Shown here: positions 43,459-51,688 of the stretch, in pieces | How the letters are laid out: the number at the start of each line of letters is the position of its first letter | Position numbering within the stretch: the first letter of the stretch is position 1 | Assembly (NCBI GenBank): GCA_963775295.1 | Contig: CAVZIK010000006.1 | Location: 372,001 to 436,000, forward strand | Direction: 5' to 3' | DNA length: 64,000 bases | Origin: JAMDEO01 sp963775295 | GTDB taxonomy: Bacteria; Actinomycetota; Thermoleophilia; RBG-16-64-13 | Notes under the pieces: generated by a model | Told to the model about the DNA's origin: nothing | Database searches by the model: none | The model's input: the letters and a program-made list of their open reading frames with translations, nothing else | Program-made: the position numbers and the translations under genes

Positions 43459-44949
43459 TTGGCTTTAGACAAGGATATCTACAGCGCGTTTGCTGCTGTG
43501 GTGGGCGAGGATAACATCTGCGCCGATCCGGCGATGATGCCCGCCTATTTCGGCACCGACTTCGCCGCGGTGATCTTGCCCAAAGACACCGCTGAAGTAC
43601 AAGCGACGGTGAAGCTCTGCAACAAGTACAAGTTGATGTTCCGGCCCATCTGTACAGGATGGACGGGGGTGTTTCCCGCGGGGATCGTCTTGCTCGACCT
43701 TCGGCGGATGAATCGACTCATCGAGATCAACGAGAAGAACATGTATGCGGTGGTTGAGCCTTATGTCAGCTCCGCTCAGCTACAAGCCGAGCTATTCAAG
43801 CGAGGCCTGAGCACCAACATGAAAGGCGCTGGCTCGCAGTGTTCCGCGATGCTGAGAGGTCACGGGCATTTGGACCAGTCGATGGGCGCGGACGACAGAA
43901 ACCATCTGGCGGTCGAGTGGGTGACTCCAGAGGGAGACCTCGTTGGGCTCGGGTCGTTGGGATCGATGGGTGAGTGGTTCTGTGGCGACGGGCCGGGCCC
44001 GTCTCTCAGATCTCTCATCTCCAGCACCGTTCCGCCCAGCTGTACGCCGGGTGTGTTCACCAAAGTCGCGATGAAGCTCTACCACTGGGCCGGGCCCGTC
44101 CGGTATTCGCTGGCCGGGAACTCTCCCAGATATACGCTCGCCGAGAAGCCGGCGAACATGATGGCACGTTACTACAGTTTCCCCACCTTGGAGCAGATGT
44201 GGGAGGCTGAGCTCAAAATCGGCGAGGCCGAGATCGCCATGGAAGTCATGGGATTCAACGCGGCCATGGTCGCTGCGAATATCACGACCTGCAACGAAGA
44301 AGACGAAGCGATGTTCAAGCGGCTCGCTCAAGAAGTGCAGGGCTTCGGCTTCATGGTGATCATCGCCGGCAACTCCGACGGTGACTTCGCCTACAAGACG
44401 AAGGTTCTCGAGACGATCATCGCCGAGAGTCAAGGCAAGTCCCTGAAGTCGGCGGAGGATCCCGAGATAGAGGGCATCCTGCTGACACAATGCACCAGGA
44501 TCAGCGGCTCCATCCGCGAGACCTTCCGCCCCGGGGGCTACTTCAAGTCTATCCCCATCATGGGTCAAAGGGACCTCACGATCCGCTGGGCCACAGGCGC
44601 CGGCAAGGCCAAGCTGCCTCTCATCGAGCAGGGTCTCATCGCCGATGACGGCGGAGGCTTCTTCGGTTGGGGAGTCGAGAACGGCCATCTGGGCAAGACC
44701 GAGATCTTCTGCAAGTTCAGCCCTATGAACCCCGAGGCCTGGAAAGGTGTCGACGCGTGGTTCGACGCACAAAGCGAGAGGGCTCTCGACGAGAAGTACT
44801 TCTCGCTCACGATGGCGCCGCCCGAGGAGATCGCCAAGAAGGTTGGCCCGGCTCTGTCTAATTACCATGTCTGGTGGCAGAAGACCATGGACATGCTCGA
44901 TCCCAACGGAGTCATACCCGATGGAGGCATCAGCAAGCTGAGTCCCTGA
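43459..44949 (+). CDS. FAD-linked oxidase, type A of the redox module (copy 2)
   Basis: A 496-residue VAO/PCMH flavoprotein starting at a TTG after GGAAGGAGG. It aligns with the protein at 14.1-15.8 kb from its first residues (MALDKDIYSAFAAVVGEDNI) through LLDLRRMNRLIEINEKN, VEWVTPEGD and GDGPGPSLRS. It lacks about 17 residues present in copy 1 near residue 35. Copy 1's GAGSSCSVVAG becomes GAGSQCSAMLRG here, a change near the flavin that may alter substrate choice. It ends the rightward operon before a strong hairpin. Confidence 0.87.
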   Translation: MALDKDIYSAFAAVVGEDNICADPAMMPAYFGTDFAAVILPKDTAEVQATVKLCNKYKLMFRPICTGWTGVFPAGIVLLDLRRMNRLIEINEKNMYAVVEPYVSSAQLQAELFKRGLSTNMKGAGSQCSAMLRGHGHLDQSMGADDRNHLAVEWVTPEGDLVGLGSLGSMGEWFCGDGPGPSLRSLISSTVPPSCTPGVFTKVAMKLYHWAGPVRYSLAGNSPRYTLAEKPANMMARYYSFPTLEQMWEAELKIGEAEIAMEVMGFNAAMVAANITTCNEEDEAMFKRLAQEVQGFGFMVIIAGNSDGDFAYKTKVLETIIAESQGKSLKSAEDPEIEGILLTQCTRISGSIRETFRPGGYFKSIPIMGQRDLTIRWATGAGKAKLPLIEQGLIADDGGGFFGWGVENGHLGKTEIFCKFSPMNPEAWKGVDAWFDAQSERALDEKYFSLTMAPPEEIAKKVGPALSNYHVWWQKTMDMLDPNGVIPDGGISKLSP

Positions 44950-44987
44950 CGGCTCGAGATCCGAAGGATACGGCGTAGTTGAGTGCC

Positions 44988-45022
44988 AAGGAAACGCCCC
45001 GCCTCCAGCGGGGCGTTTCCTT
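44988..45022 (+). terminator. Hairpin ending the rightward operon
   Basis: A perfect 15-bp stem (AAGGAAACGCCCCGC and complement) with a 5-base loop, 39 bases after the last redox gene, followed by GTTG. It is the strongest hairpin in this part of the window. Confidence 0.75.
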
Positions 45023-45217
45023 GTTGAGCGGAATCGTCGCGCCACTTGGATGAGATGCCCCGAAACGAGGCGAGGGGCAGACCCCGGGTCCGAGCCAAGA
45101 AAGCAGCGCGGCCGATTCTTCTTCTTCGGCCCTTCCCTGTACGAGGAGCCGGAGAAGGCGTCGCCGGCCGCGCGGCCATTCAGTCGATCGCCGAACGACG
45201 TAAATATTCACTGGGCG

Positions 45218-46384
45218 CTATGCCACCAAGCGCTCCGATGGCTCGGGTGCACGGCCGTGCTCTTCAGATATCAGCGTCTCCACCCATTCAGGTCTGTTCC
45301 AGAGTGGGCAGCCGCCTTCGCTCTCGGCGAGGTGCTCGTCACTGTGCCTGATCTTCTTCATCAAGTTGGAGCCCAGAGCTTTGGCCAGCGGGACTTGGCG
45401 AACGTTCATGTCCGACAAGGGAGCGAACGGGCATGGTTCCAGTGCCCCTTCCGGGCTGACGTGGATGAAGCCCTTACCCGCAGCCAGACATCCGCCAAAC
45501 GCCTGCTCGCTCGCCGACGACCCCAGGAAGATCCCTGGGAACTCTGCTCGGAGCAGGTCCATGGTCAACGCCGCGGCGCTGCGTTGAGACTCGCTCGGAG
45601 AGAGATGCTCCGTCCCTCCCTCAATCGGCACGTAGTCCACATAGAAGAAGAGACGGCTCCCCCTCTCGATAAGGCCGCGGACAAACACCCGGCTGGTGGT
45701 GATAGCGAAGTTCGCTCGTGTGACCATGATCGAGGTCCCGAAAAACATCCCTCGCGCCTTCATCTGGTCCATCGCGCGCAACGCATGACGATCAACACCT
45801 CCGCCTCTCTTACCGTCGCTCTCTTCCTCGTAGCCCTCGATGCTCACCACCGGAACGATGTTCCGCCGCCGGGCAAGCGTTTCGAGGATCGAGTCCTCCA
45901 TCAATGAGCCGTTGGTGACGAGCACGAACAGTAGCTCTGGATGCTCGCAAGCCACATCCAAAATCTCCGGCCGCGTAAGCGGCTCACCCCCGGCTAAGAC
46001 CACAATGGACACGCCCAGGGCGCGGGCTTCACCCACCACCCGGCGGAGATCTTCCTCCGTCATATGATCATCGCTCGCTCCCGCCTTGGTCCCTTGGGCT
46101 TGAACGAAGCAGCCGGGATAGCGTAGGTTGCGCTGCCGGGTAACGCTCAGGATCATCAAGGGGGGAACGTGGACCCCCCGACTCTCCCAAACTTTCCTGC
46201 GAGCCGACGCGCTGCGTTGGTAGAGTGCCGTCTTCGCGAAGAATCGCGCTCTCCCCGGCCGGCCCAGGCTCAACTTCACGGCGTCGCGGAAGAAGCCCTT
46301 GATCGAGCGATCGAGCAAGCCGGGAAGAGCGGGCCTGCCGCCTTCGGGGCGGGTGATCCTTTCTGGTGTCGATGTCGCTTTCAT
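45218..46384 (-). CDS. Radical-SAM-like protein lacking two cluster cysteines
   Basis: A 388-residue protein with a radical SAM fold. The canonical Cx3Cx2C motif is replaced by RQRNLRYPGCF: first Cys to Arg85 (CGC), second to Tyr89 (TAT), only Cys92 left. The GGEP SAM-binding motif (VVLAGGEPLTR), other barrel strands and a C-terminal cysteine region (GGCLA, LEPCPFAP, GGCPLWN) are intact. It follows the ABC ATPase gene by 78 bases on the same strand. It may be recently inactivated or may have taken a non-radical role; each lost Cys is consistent with one base change from a cysteine codon. The frame is otherwise unbroken. Confidence 0.85.
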   Translation of the reverse strand: MKATSTPERITRPEGGRPALPGLLDRSIKGFFRDAVKLSLGRPGRARFFAKTALYQRSASARRKVWESRGVHVPPLMILSVTRQRNLRYPGCFVQAQGTKAGASDDHMTEEDLRRVVGEARALGVSIVVLAGGEPLTRPEILDVACEHPELLFVLVTNGSLMEDSILETLARRRNIVPVVSIEGYEEESDGKRGGGVDRHALRAMDQMKARGMFFGTSIMVTRANFAITTSRVFVRGLIERGSRLFFYVDYVPIEGGTEHLSPSESQRSAAALTMDLLRAEFPGIFLGSSASEQAFGGCLAAGKGFIHVSPEGALEPCPFAPLSDMNVRQVPLAKALGSNLMKKIRHSDEHLAESEGGCPLWNRPEWVETLISEEHGRAPEPSERLVA

Positions 46385-46462
46385 TTCTATTTCCCTTCAC
46401 TCCCAAGGGAGCGTTCATGTCGAGTGTCGGTCATGAGACGATTCAGATTGCAATGCGAGGCC

Positions 46463-47206
46463 CTATTTCGCACCAGCCGTCGCGCCCACACAGCACATCG
46501 CGTCTTCCCAGGTGTCGGCCGGCCCCTCGTCGTGAGTGACCAGACCGTCACGCATATGGATGACTCTGTCACACGCTTCGGCCACGTCCGGGTCGTGGGT
46601 GACCAGGACAAACGTGGTGCCGGTCGTCAGGTTGATCTCCCGCATCATGTCGATGACTTCGGCAGAACTGGCAGTGTCGAGATTACCGGTGGGCTCGTCG
46701 CCGAGGATCACCGAAGGGCCGTTCACCAGCGCCCGGGCGATGGCCACTCGCTGCTGCTGTCCGCCGGACAGTTCGTTGGGCCGATGGTCGGCGCGGTCGG
46801 CCAGACCAACCCGATCCAGAGCCTCGCGGGCTGCTTTCTGTGCGTCGCGCCGCGACTTCCCGGCGTACTGCGCTGCCATGGCCACGTTGTCGGCGGCTGA
46901 GACGCTCGAAACCAGGTTGAAGCCCTGAAAGATAAAGCCGATCTCTTCACGGAGCAGCTTGGTCGTGGGTCCGGCGCCCATCTTGTCGACCCTGCGCCCA
47001 TTGAGCCAGATCTCTCCGCGATCCGGAGTGTCGAGGCAGCCCATCATGTGAAGCATCGTCGACTTGCCGCACCCGGATGGCCCCATGATGGCGACCATTT
47101 CACCGGCCTTGATTTCCACGGTGGCGCCGCGGAGCGCGTCCACGAAATTCTCTCTGCCCAGTTGATAGCGCTTGATGAGATCTTTTGCGCTGATTATGCT
47201 TTTCAT
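46463..47206 (-). CDS. ABC transporter ATP-binding protein (MacB/LolD type)
   Basis: A 247-residue ATPase. The start at 47206 (MKSIISAKDLIKRYQLG) follows GGGGAAGG. Walker A is GPSGCGKS, the signature is LSGGQQQR, Walker B is VILGDEP and the switch His is in VTHD. The MacB/LolD class powers mechanotransmission through FtsX-like permeases, and one such permease gene lies just upstream. The pair may handle peptide or antibiotic stress or lipoprotein traffic. Confidence 0.95.
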   Translation of the reverse strand: MKSIISAKDLIKRYQLGRENFVDALRGATVEIKAGEMVAIMGPSGCGKSTMLHMMGCLDTPDRGEIWLNGRRVDKMGAGPTTKLLREEIGFIFQGFNLVSSVSAADNVAMAAQYAGKSRRDAQKAAREALDRVGLADRADHRPNELSGGQQQRVAIARALVNGPSVILGDEPTGNLDTASSAEVIDMMREINLTTGTTFVLVTHDPDVAEACDRVIHMRDGLVTHDEGPADTWEDAMCCVGATAGAK

Positions 47207-47290
47207 GGTGCCTTCCCCTCGTCTCGCTTCGATCAGTTTCATCACGACGGATTCTTGTACGCTGTGTTTGGCTTTCATCTTGGTCCTCGC

Positions 47291-48454
47291 TCACTCGTAC
47301 CTAAGAGCCAGGACCGGCTTGAGACGAGCCGCGTGCAGCGAGGGATAGAATCCGCTCCCTACGCCGAGCACTACGGCAAAGACCAAGGAGCCCAGGGCCA
47401 GCCGCGGTGTAACCAGGAACAGGATCGTCCCGCTGCTACTCATGGCCGCGTTGACCACCAGTGTGGTTATCCACCCCAGTGCCAGCCCGGTCGCCCCGCC
47501 CAGGAAGCCGATGAGGGCCGACTCCACCAGGAACTGACCAACGATCTGCCGGTGGGAGGCGCCGATCGCCTTGCGGATTCCTATCTCACGCGTCCTCTCG
47601 TACACGGACATCGTCATCGTATTCACGACCGAAAGACCGCCCACCAGGAGCGAGATCAAGGCCACGCCGAAGATGATGCTGTTGAAGATCTTGGTCGCGC
47701 TCTTGAACTGATCGGTGAACGCCTTCGGACCCGTGGCGGTAACGCCGGGAACTGTGTCCTGGATGGTCGAGGCCAACTGATCCGGGTCTACCCCCGGCTC
47801 CGGATACGCGGTGATACTGGTCGCCATTTGCTCGGGCTGAATCTGCTGCTGGATCATCGCCGGCAACTGGGCGAACATGAGGTCCTGCACATCGCGCATA
47901 CTAATAACCACGGTGTTATCCGGAGCGGTGAGTGTCTTGTTGTAGATACCCACCACCTCGAACGTCTTGCCGCGCAACTCGACGGTCCTCCCCACCTTGG
48001 CGTTGAGGGCCTTGGCGACGTCGGACCCCACTACCGCTTTGCCCCGGTCATCGGTCGTGAGATCACGGCCCGATGCCATGGTCAGTTTGAAACTCTCGTA
48101 GCCCTTGTTGCGCATATCGTCGCCGATGATCCCCTGCGGCACGCCCATGCTCATTCCCCCGTCCTTCTTGAGCAACATGTAGACGCTGGCCGAGGCCCGG
48201 GCCACACCGGGGACGTTCTCGATCTCCGAGATCCGCCCGACAGAGATCGGGGTGCTGCTGAAGCCGCCGGCGGAAGTGGAGCCGTCGGCAATGATCACCT
48301 TGTCGCTGTAGTAGCGCGTGCCACCGTCGATGAGGAGATTGATCTTCTCGGCCATGCTCCCCATGACGACAAGGGCGAAGACGCCGATTGTGATGCCGAA
48401 GATGGTTAGGAACGCCCGGAGCCTTCTACGAAATATGTTACGAAGAATGCGCAT
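47291..48454 (-). CDS. MacB-like ABC permease (FtsX family)
   Basis: A 387-residue membrane protein with the MacB layout: one N-terminal transmembrane helix (RAFLTIFGITIGVFALVVMG), a large external domain (about 40-265) and three C-terminal helices. The last part includes RTREIGIRKAIGASHRQIV, the cytoplasmic coupling segment of FtsX proteins. The start at 48454 follows GAAGGG. It works with the ATPase encoded 84 bases downstream. Confidence 0.93.
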   Translation of the reverse strand: MRILRNIFRRRLRAFLTIFGITIGVFALVVMGSMAEKINLLIDGGTRYYSDKVIIADGSTSAGGFSSTPISVGRISEIENVPGVARASASVYMLLKKDGGMSMGVPQGIIGDDMRNKGYESFKLTMASGRDLTTDDRGKAVVGSDVAKALNAKVGRTVELRGKTFEVVGIYNKTLTAPDNTVVISMRDVQDLMFAQLPAMIQQQIQPEQMATSITAYPEPGVDPDQLASTIQDTVPGVTATGPKAFTDQFKSATKIFNSIIFGVALISLLVGGLSVVNTMTMSVYERTREIGIRKAIGASHRQIVGQFLVESALIGFLGGATGLALGWITTLVVNAAMSSSGTILFLVTPRLALGSLVFAVVLGVGSGFYPSLHAARLKPVLALRYE

Positions 48455-48697
48455 GATCAACCCTTCTCTCGAACTTGTCGCCTCCATCAGTCTCTCGCGA
48501 CGCGTGCCGCGGCGAATCAGGCGACAGGGGAGTCTTGATGTGTCTCAATGACGGGTATTCGGCCTGGCCACCTGGGCAGTGGCGGCAGGAGCCGGCGAGC
48601 CACGCCGCTTCTCAACACGGCCTCTCTCCTACGCGGATGCCGGAGGACGGACCGGGGCGCCAGTGGCGGCGAAGGGGTAGCCTAAATCAGCGAAGTT

Positions 48698-49123
48698 CTA
48701 CGCGCTATAGACCCTTACAGTGTCGCCGTTGATTGCGTCCACACTGATCTCCATCTCGCGGAGCGACTCGATGAGCTCATCCAGATCTTCCGGCTTGAGA
48801 CTTGCCAGATCCATCGACATGCCATGCTCGGCCATGGACTTGTTGATCTGGTCGACGGCCTGGGGCGGAATGAGCGAAGTGAGCTTCAGACCGGCTCGGA
48901 CCAGGGCAAGCGGGATCTTCACGTTGACGTTGTCACCATTGGCGCTCAGAACCTTGACGAAGATGAACTTAGGCGGCGCGGAGGGCCCGTGCTTCGTGGA
49001 TTGCTCTGCGGTTGTGGATTGCGCCGCGCCGGACGCCAGCGCGTCCAGCAGACGAGCGGCTTCCTCGGCGGTGATCTTGCCCGCCGCCAGAAGGTCCAAT
49101 ATGCGGTTGCGTTCTTCGCCCAT
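48698..49123 (-). CDS. SHOCT-like/YvlB-type small protein
   Basis: A 141-residue protein. The N-terminus (RILDLLAAGKITAEEAARLL) is a SHOCT-like helix pair that recurs in the DUF2089 protein of the same operon (DLLERGEISAQEAAERL). A Thr/Ser spacer and a C-terminal domain with KFIFVKVLSANGDNVNVKIP follow, as in YvlB/LiaX-type envelope-stress proteins. It lies between a small membrane protein gene and the ABC permease gene. A role in sensing envelope stress is inferred from family and neighbours. Confidence 0.78.
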   Translation of the reverse strand: MGEERNRILDLLAAGKITAEEAARLLDALASGAAQSTTAEQSTKHGPSAPPKFIFVKVLSANGDNVNVKIPLALVRAGLKLTSLIPPQAVDQINKSMAEHGMSMDLASLKPEDLDELIESLREMEISVDAINGDTVRVYSA

Positions 49124-49139
49124 TTTGATCTCCTCCCGA

Positions 49140-49421
49140 TCAGTTGACCGTCACGGCGACGGTGTGCTCTTTATCACGAACCGATACTTCTACACCCCGG
49201 CTCGCACCCATTACCTCGAGGCATCCCACGGCGAGGCGCAAGTAACCGTGTCTCCGGCCGGCCGTAATGAGAACCCCGTCGACCAACAAGGCTACGATCA
49301 GAGCCACGAGAACGAGCGCCAGCATAAGAGGCCACAGGATGAACAGGGGCAGCCACATGCGAAACTTCGTTCGCTCCTCATCCGCGATCTTTACGTCGAC
49401 CAAACACGGCGGTAGTTTCAT
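49140..49421 (-). CDS. Small membrane protein
   Basis: A 93-residue protein with a hydrophobic stretch of about 30 residues (MWLPLFILWPLMLALVLVAL and on) that could form one long or two short membrane helices. It starts four bases inside the end of the DUF2089 gene, so translation is probably coupled. I do not recognise the family. Its place in a DUF2089-SHOCT-ABC operon suggests an envelope function. Confidence 0.72.
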   Translation of the reverse strand: MKLPPCLVDVKIADEERTKFRMWLPLFILWPLMLALVLVALIVALLVDGVLITAGRRHGYLRLAVGCLEVMGASRGVEVSVRDKEHTVAVTVN

Positions 49422-49777
49422 CGCTCCAACCTCTCTGCCGCTTCCTGAGCCGAAATCTCTCCTCGCTCAAGTAGATCGAAGATCTCGTCGTGCTCAGTAA
49501 TCTGCTCGACTTGGACAAGGTTCAGCTGCTGTATCACCTTGTTGAGGCGGTTTTTGACCGTGGGGTAGCTCACACCGAATGCCTTTTCCATGTGCTTGAT
49601 GGAGCCGTGACAGCGCAGGAACTCGGCCACAAAGACTTGATCTTCGTAGCGCAGACTGGCAAGGGGTGGCAGCTCGAACTCACCCGTGACGCCGATGTCG
49701 CTGCCAACGATGCGAACTCCGGTAACGACGAACGTGCGCTCGCCGGTCATATCGGTCAAGTCTTGCCACTGGCTCAT
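49418..49777 (-). CDS. DUF2089-family regulator
   Basis: A 119-residue protein of the DUF2089 type. It has a helix-turn-helix-like core (GSIKHMEKAFGVSYPTVKNR) and a C-terminal SHOCT-like segment (EIFDLLERGEISAQEAAERL). A GGGGAGG site precedes the ATG. It opens the operon with a small membrane protein, a SHOCT-like protein and a MacB-type ABC pair, and a good promoter lies upstream. It is probably the operon's DNA-binding regulator. Confidence 0.85.
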   Translation of the reverse strand: MSQWQDLTDMTGERTFVVTGVRIVGSDIGVTGEFELPPLASLRYEDQVFVAEFLRCHGSIKHMEKAFGVSYPTVKNRLNKVIQQLNLVQVEQITEHDEIFDLLERGEISAQEAAERLER

Positions 49778-49811
49778 CGCTCACCTCCCCAGCAAATAGA
49801 GTTTCTTCATC

Positions 49812-49840
49812 ATTATCGGACAGATTGTAAAGAAAATCAA
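49812..49840 (-). promoter_or_regulatory. Promoter of the DUF2089-ABC operon
   Basis: On the minus strand TTGATT (49840..49835) and GATAAT (49817..49812) are exactly 17 bases apart, in the most AT-rich stretch of this region. The start point near 49805 gives a 28-base leader containing the ribosome site. Confidence 0.6.
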
Positions 49841-50017
49841 TTCCACTCTTAACTTTATTTATTGTTTGACATTTTCGAAAGCCTAAGGACAAGAAACGGC
49901 TTTCCGCAACACTTGCGCCTGCCGGTGGCAGCCTGTTGCCGCGAGTGCCAGTCACTTGGTAGGCTGATAAATTTGGGGGGTTGAAGAAACGAGGCCACAT
50001 GCGGCTAGGAGGCGGAA

Positions 50018-50656
50018 ATGGGCGACGAACCGGTCCGCGTTATGATCGTTGACGACCACGCTGTCGTCCGCAGCGGGCTCGCCGCGTTCATCATGGCCTA
50101 CGACGATCTCGAGTTTGTCGGCGAAGCAGCGGGCGGCGCCGAAGCCGTGGCAAAGTGCCGCCAGTTCGAGCCCCACGTGATCCTCATGGATCTCGTCATG
50201 CCTGAGGTGGACGGAGCCGAGGCTACCAGACTAATCCGAGACGCTTGCCCGGATGTCCAGGTCATCGCTCTCACCAGCTACAAGGAAGAAGAGTTGGTGC
50301 AAGCTGCCCTCAAGGCTGGAGCCATCAGCTATCTGCTCAAGAACGTAACGGCGGCCGAACTGGCCCAGGCCATACGCGCGGCGCACGCCGGACGTCCCAC
50401 CCTCGCTCCGGAGGCGGCACAGGTGCTCATCAATGCCGCCACCCGGACCGATGCGGACGACACCGGGCTAACTGAGCGGGAACTCGAGGTGCTCAGACTT
50501 ATGGTCGATGGTCTAACCAATCCGGAGATCGCGAAGAAACTCTTCGTGAGCCGATCTACGGTGAAGTTCCACGTGAGCAACATCCTCATGAAGTTGGGAG
50601 CCTCGAGCCGCACGGAAGCCGTCTCAATGGCCATACACAATCGGCTGGTCGACTGA
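50018..50656 (+). CDS. NarL/LuxR-family response regulator
   Basis: A 212-residue two-domain regulator. The receiver (about 1-125) has the acidic pair VDDH, phosphoacceptor Asp in ILMDLVMPE, Thr in LTSYK and Lys in LLKN. The LuxR helix-turn-helix is GLTNPEIAKKLFVSRSTVKF, then HVSNIL. It is the first gene of a plus-strand unit with a binding protein and a histidine kinase, which is its probable partner. Confidence 0.95.
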   Translation: MGDEPVRVMIVDDHAVVRSGLAAFIMAYDDLEFVGEAAGGAEAVAKCRQFEPHVILMDLVMPEVDGAEATRLIRDACPDVQVIALTSYKEEELVQAALKAGAISYLLKNVTAAELAQAIRAAHAGRPTLAPEAAQVLINAATRTDADDTGLTERELEVLRLMVDGLTNPEIAKKLFVSRSTVKFHVSNILMKLGASSRTEAVSMAIHNRLVD

Positions 50657-50673
50657 GGCAGAAGGACGCCGCC

Positions 50674-51675
50674 ATGCGGGGCCTTCTCAAAAGGGGCTCA
50701 GGACGGGATCCCCGAGCGCTTGCTCGGATTCTTTTGGTACCGGCCATTCCGGCACTTCTGGCCTTATTGGCGCTGTTCCCAACCGGCTGTGGCGGCTCCG
50801 GCAACACGGACGTCACCCTTCAGCTCAACTGGTACCACGAGGCCGAGTTCGTCGGCTACTACATGGCCGATGCCAAAGGCTTCTACAAGGACCAAGGGCT
50901 CGACGTAACCATCCTAGAAGGTGGGCCGGACACTCCCGCGTGCGACCGGGTGGTCGAGGGCGCAGCTACGTTTGCCGTGACCTCCTTCGCTGAACAGCGA
51001 CAGCTGGTCATCGACAAACAGCCGGTGGTTGCCGTCATGTCTGCCTTCCAAATCCCTCCGCTGGTTATCTTTTCGTTGACGGAATCGAACATCGAAGAAC
51101 CCGCCAACCTGGTGGGCAAGAAGGTGGGTGTGACCACCAACTATTGGAAGGCCGTCCTGGAAGACACACTTACAGCGGCCGGGGTAGATCCGACTCAGGT
51201 CACCTTGGTCGATGTGGACCCCAATCAACTCAATTTCCTTTATGACCACACTGTCGACGCCTGGCTGGGCTACGCTCAGGACGAGCCGATTAGAGCGCAG
51301 ATATCGGGGCACCCTGTGGCCAACATATTCCCCGCTGACTTTGGGATCGGAGGCTACGAGGGCCTCGTCATCGCCCGGCAGGATACGATTGCCAACGAGC
51401 CCGACGCGGTGAAGCGTTTTGTCCACGCCAGTGACGCTGGCTGGCGCTACGCGGTGGAGCATCCCGAAGAGGCGGCGAAGGTCCTCACTGAATGGGCGCC
51501 CGGCAACAGCCGGGCGTTTCAGGATCTCGCGGTGAGGGCGGTATCGCCTCTCGTGGATACTCCCCAGGTTCCCGTGGGATGGATCGATAGCGCCCGTTGG
51601 CAGCAACTCATGGGCGATGCCTGGAACGCCGAGCGGCCCGGGTTCACTATGGTCTTCAGCCCCGATCGGCCTTGA
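50674..51675 (+). CDS. NMT1/THI5-like substrate-binding lipoprotein
   Basis: A 333-residue lipoprotein of the ThiY/SsuA-like binding fold. The signal ends LFPTGCGG. The mature start VTLQLNWYHEAEFVGYYMAD with GFYKDQGLDVTILEGG is typical of NMT1/THI5 proteins, which bind pyrimidine precursors, sulfonates or similar. There is no permease or ATPase gene alongside; instead the gene lies between the response regulator and the histidine kinase genes (13 bases before the latter). This suggests it presents its ligand to the kinase's outer domain. Confidence 0.9.
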   Translation: MRGLLKRGSGRDPRALARILLVPAIPALLALLALFPTGCGGSGNTDVTLQLNWYHEAEFVGYYMADAKGFYKDQGLDVTILEGGPDTPACDRVVEGAATFAVTSFAEQRQLVIDKQPVVAVMSAFQIPPLVIFSLTESNIEEPANLVGKKVGVTTNYWKAVLEDTLTAAGVDPTQVTLVDVDPNQLNFLYDHTVDAWLGYAQDEPIRAQISGHPVANIFPADFGIGGYEGLVIARQDTIANEPDAVKRFVHASDAGWRYAVEHPEEAAKVLTEWAPGNSRAFQDLAVRAVSPLVDTPQVPVGWIDSARWQQLMGDAWNAERPGFTMVFSPDRP

Positions 51676-51688
51676 TCGTGAGGCTCAG

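Noticed and set aside
48455..48697. A gene in the gap between the ABC permease and the SHOCT-like gene
   Set aside because: Short frames here have no ribosome sites or recognisable features. The gap is under 300 bases and looks noncoding.
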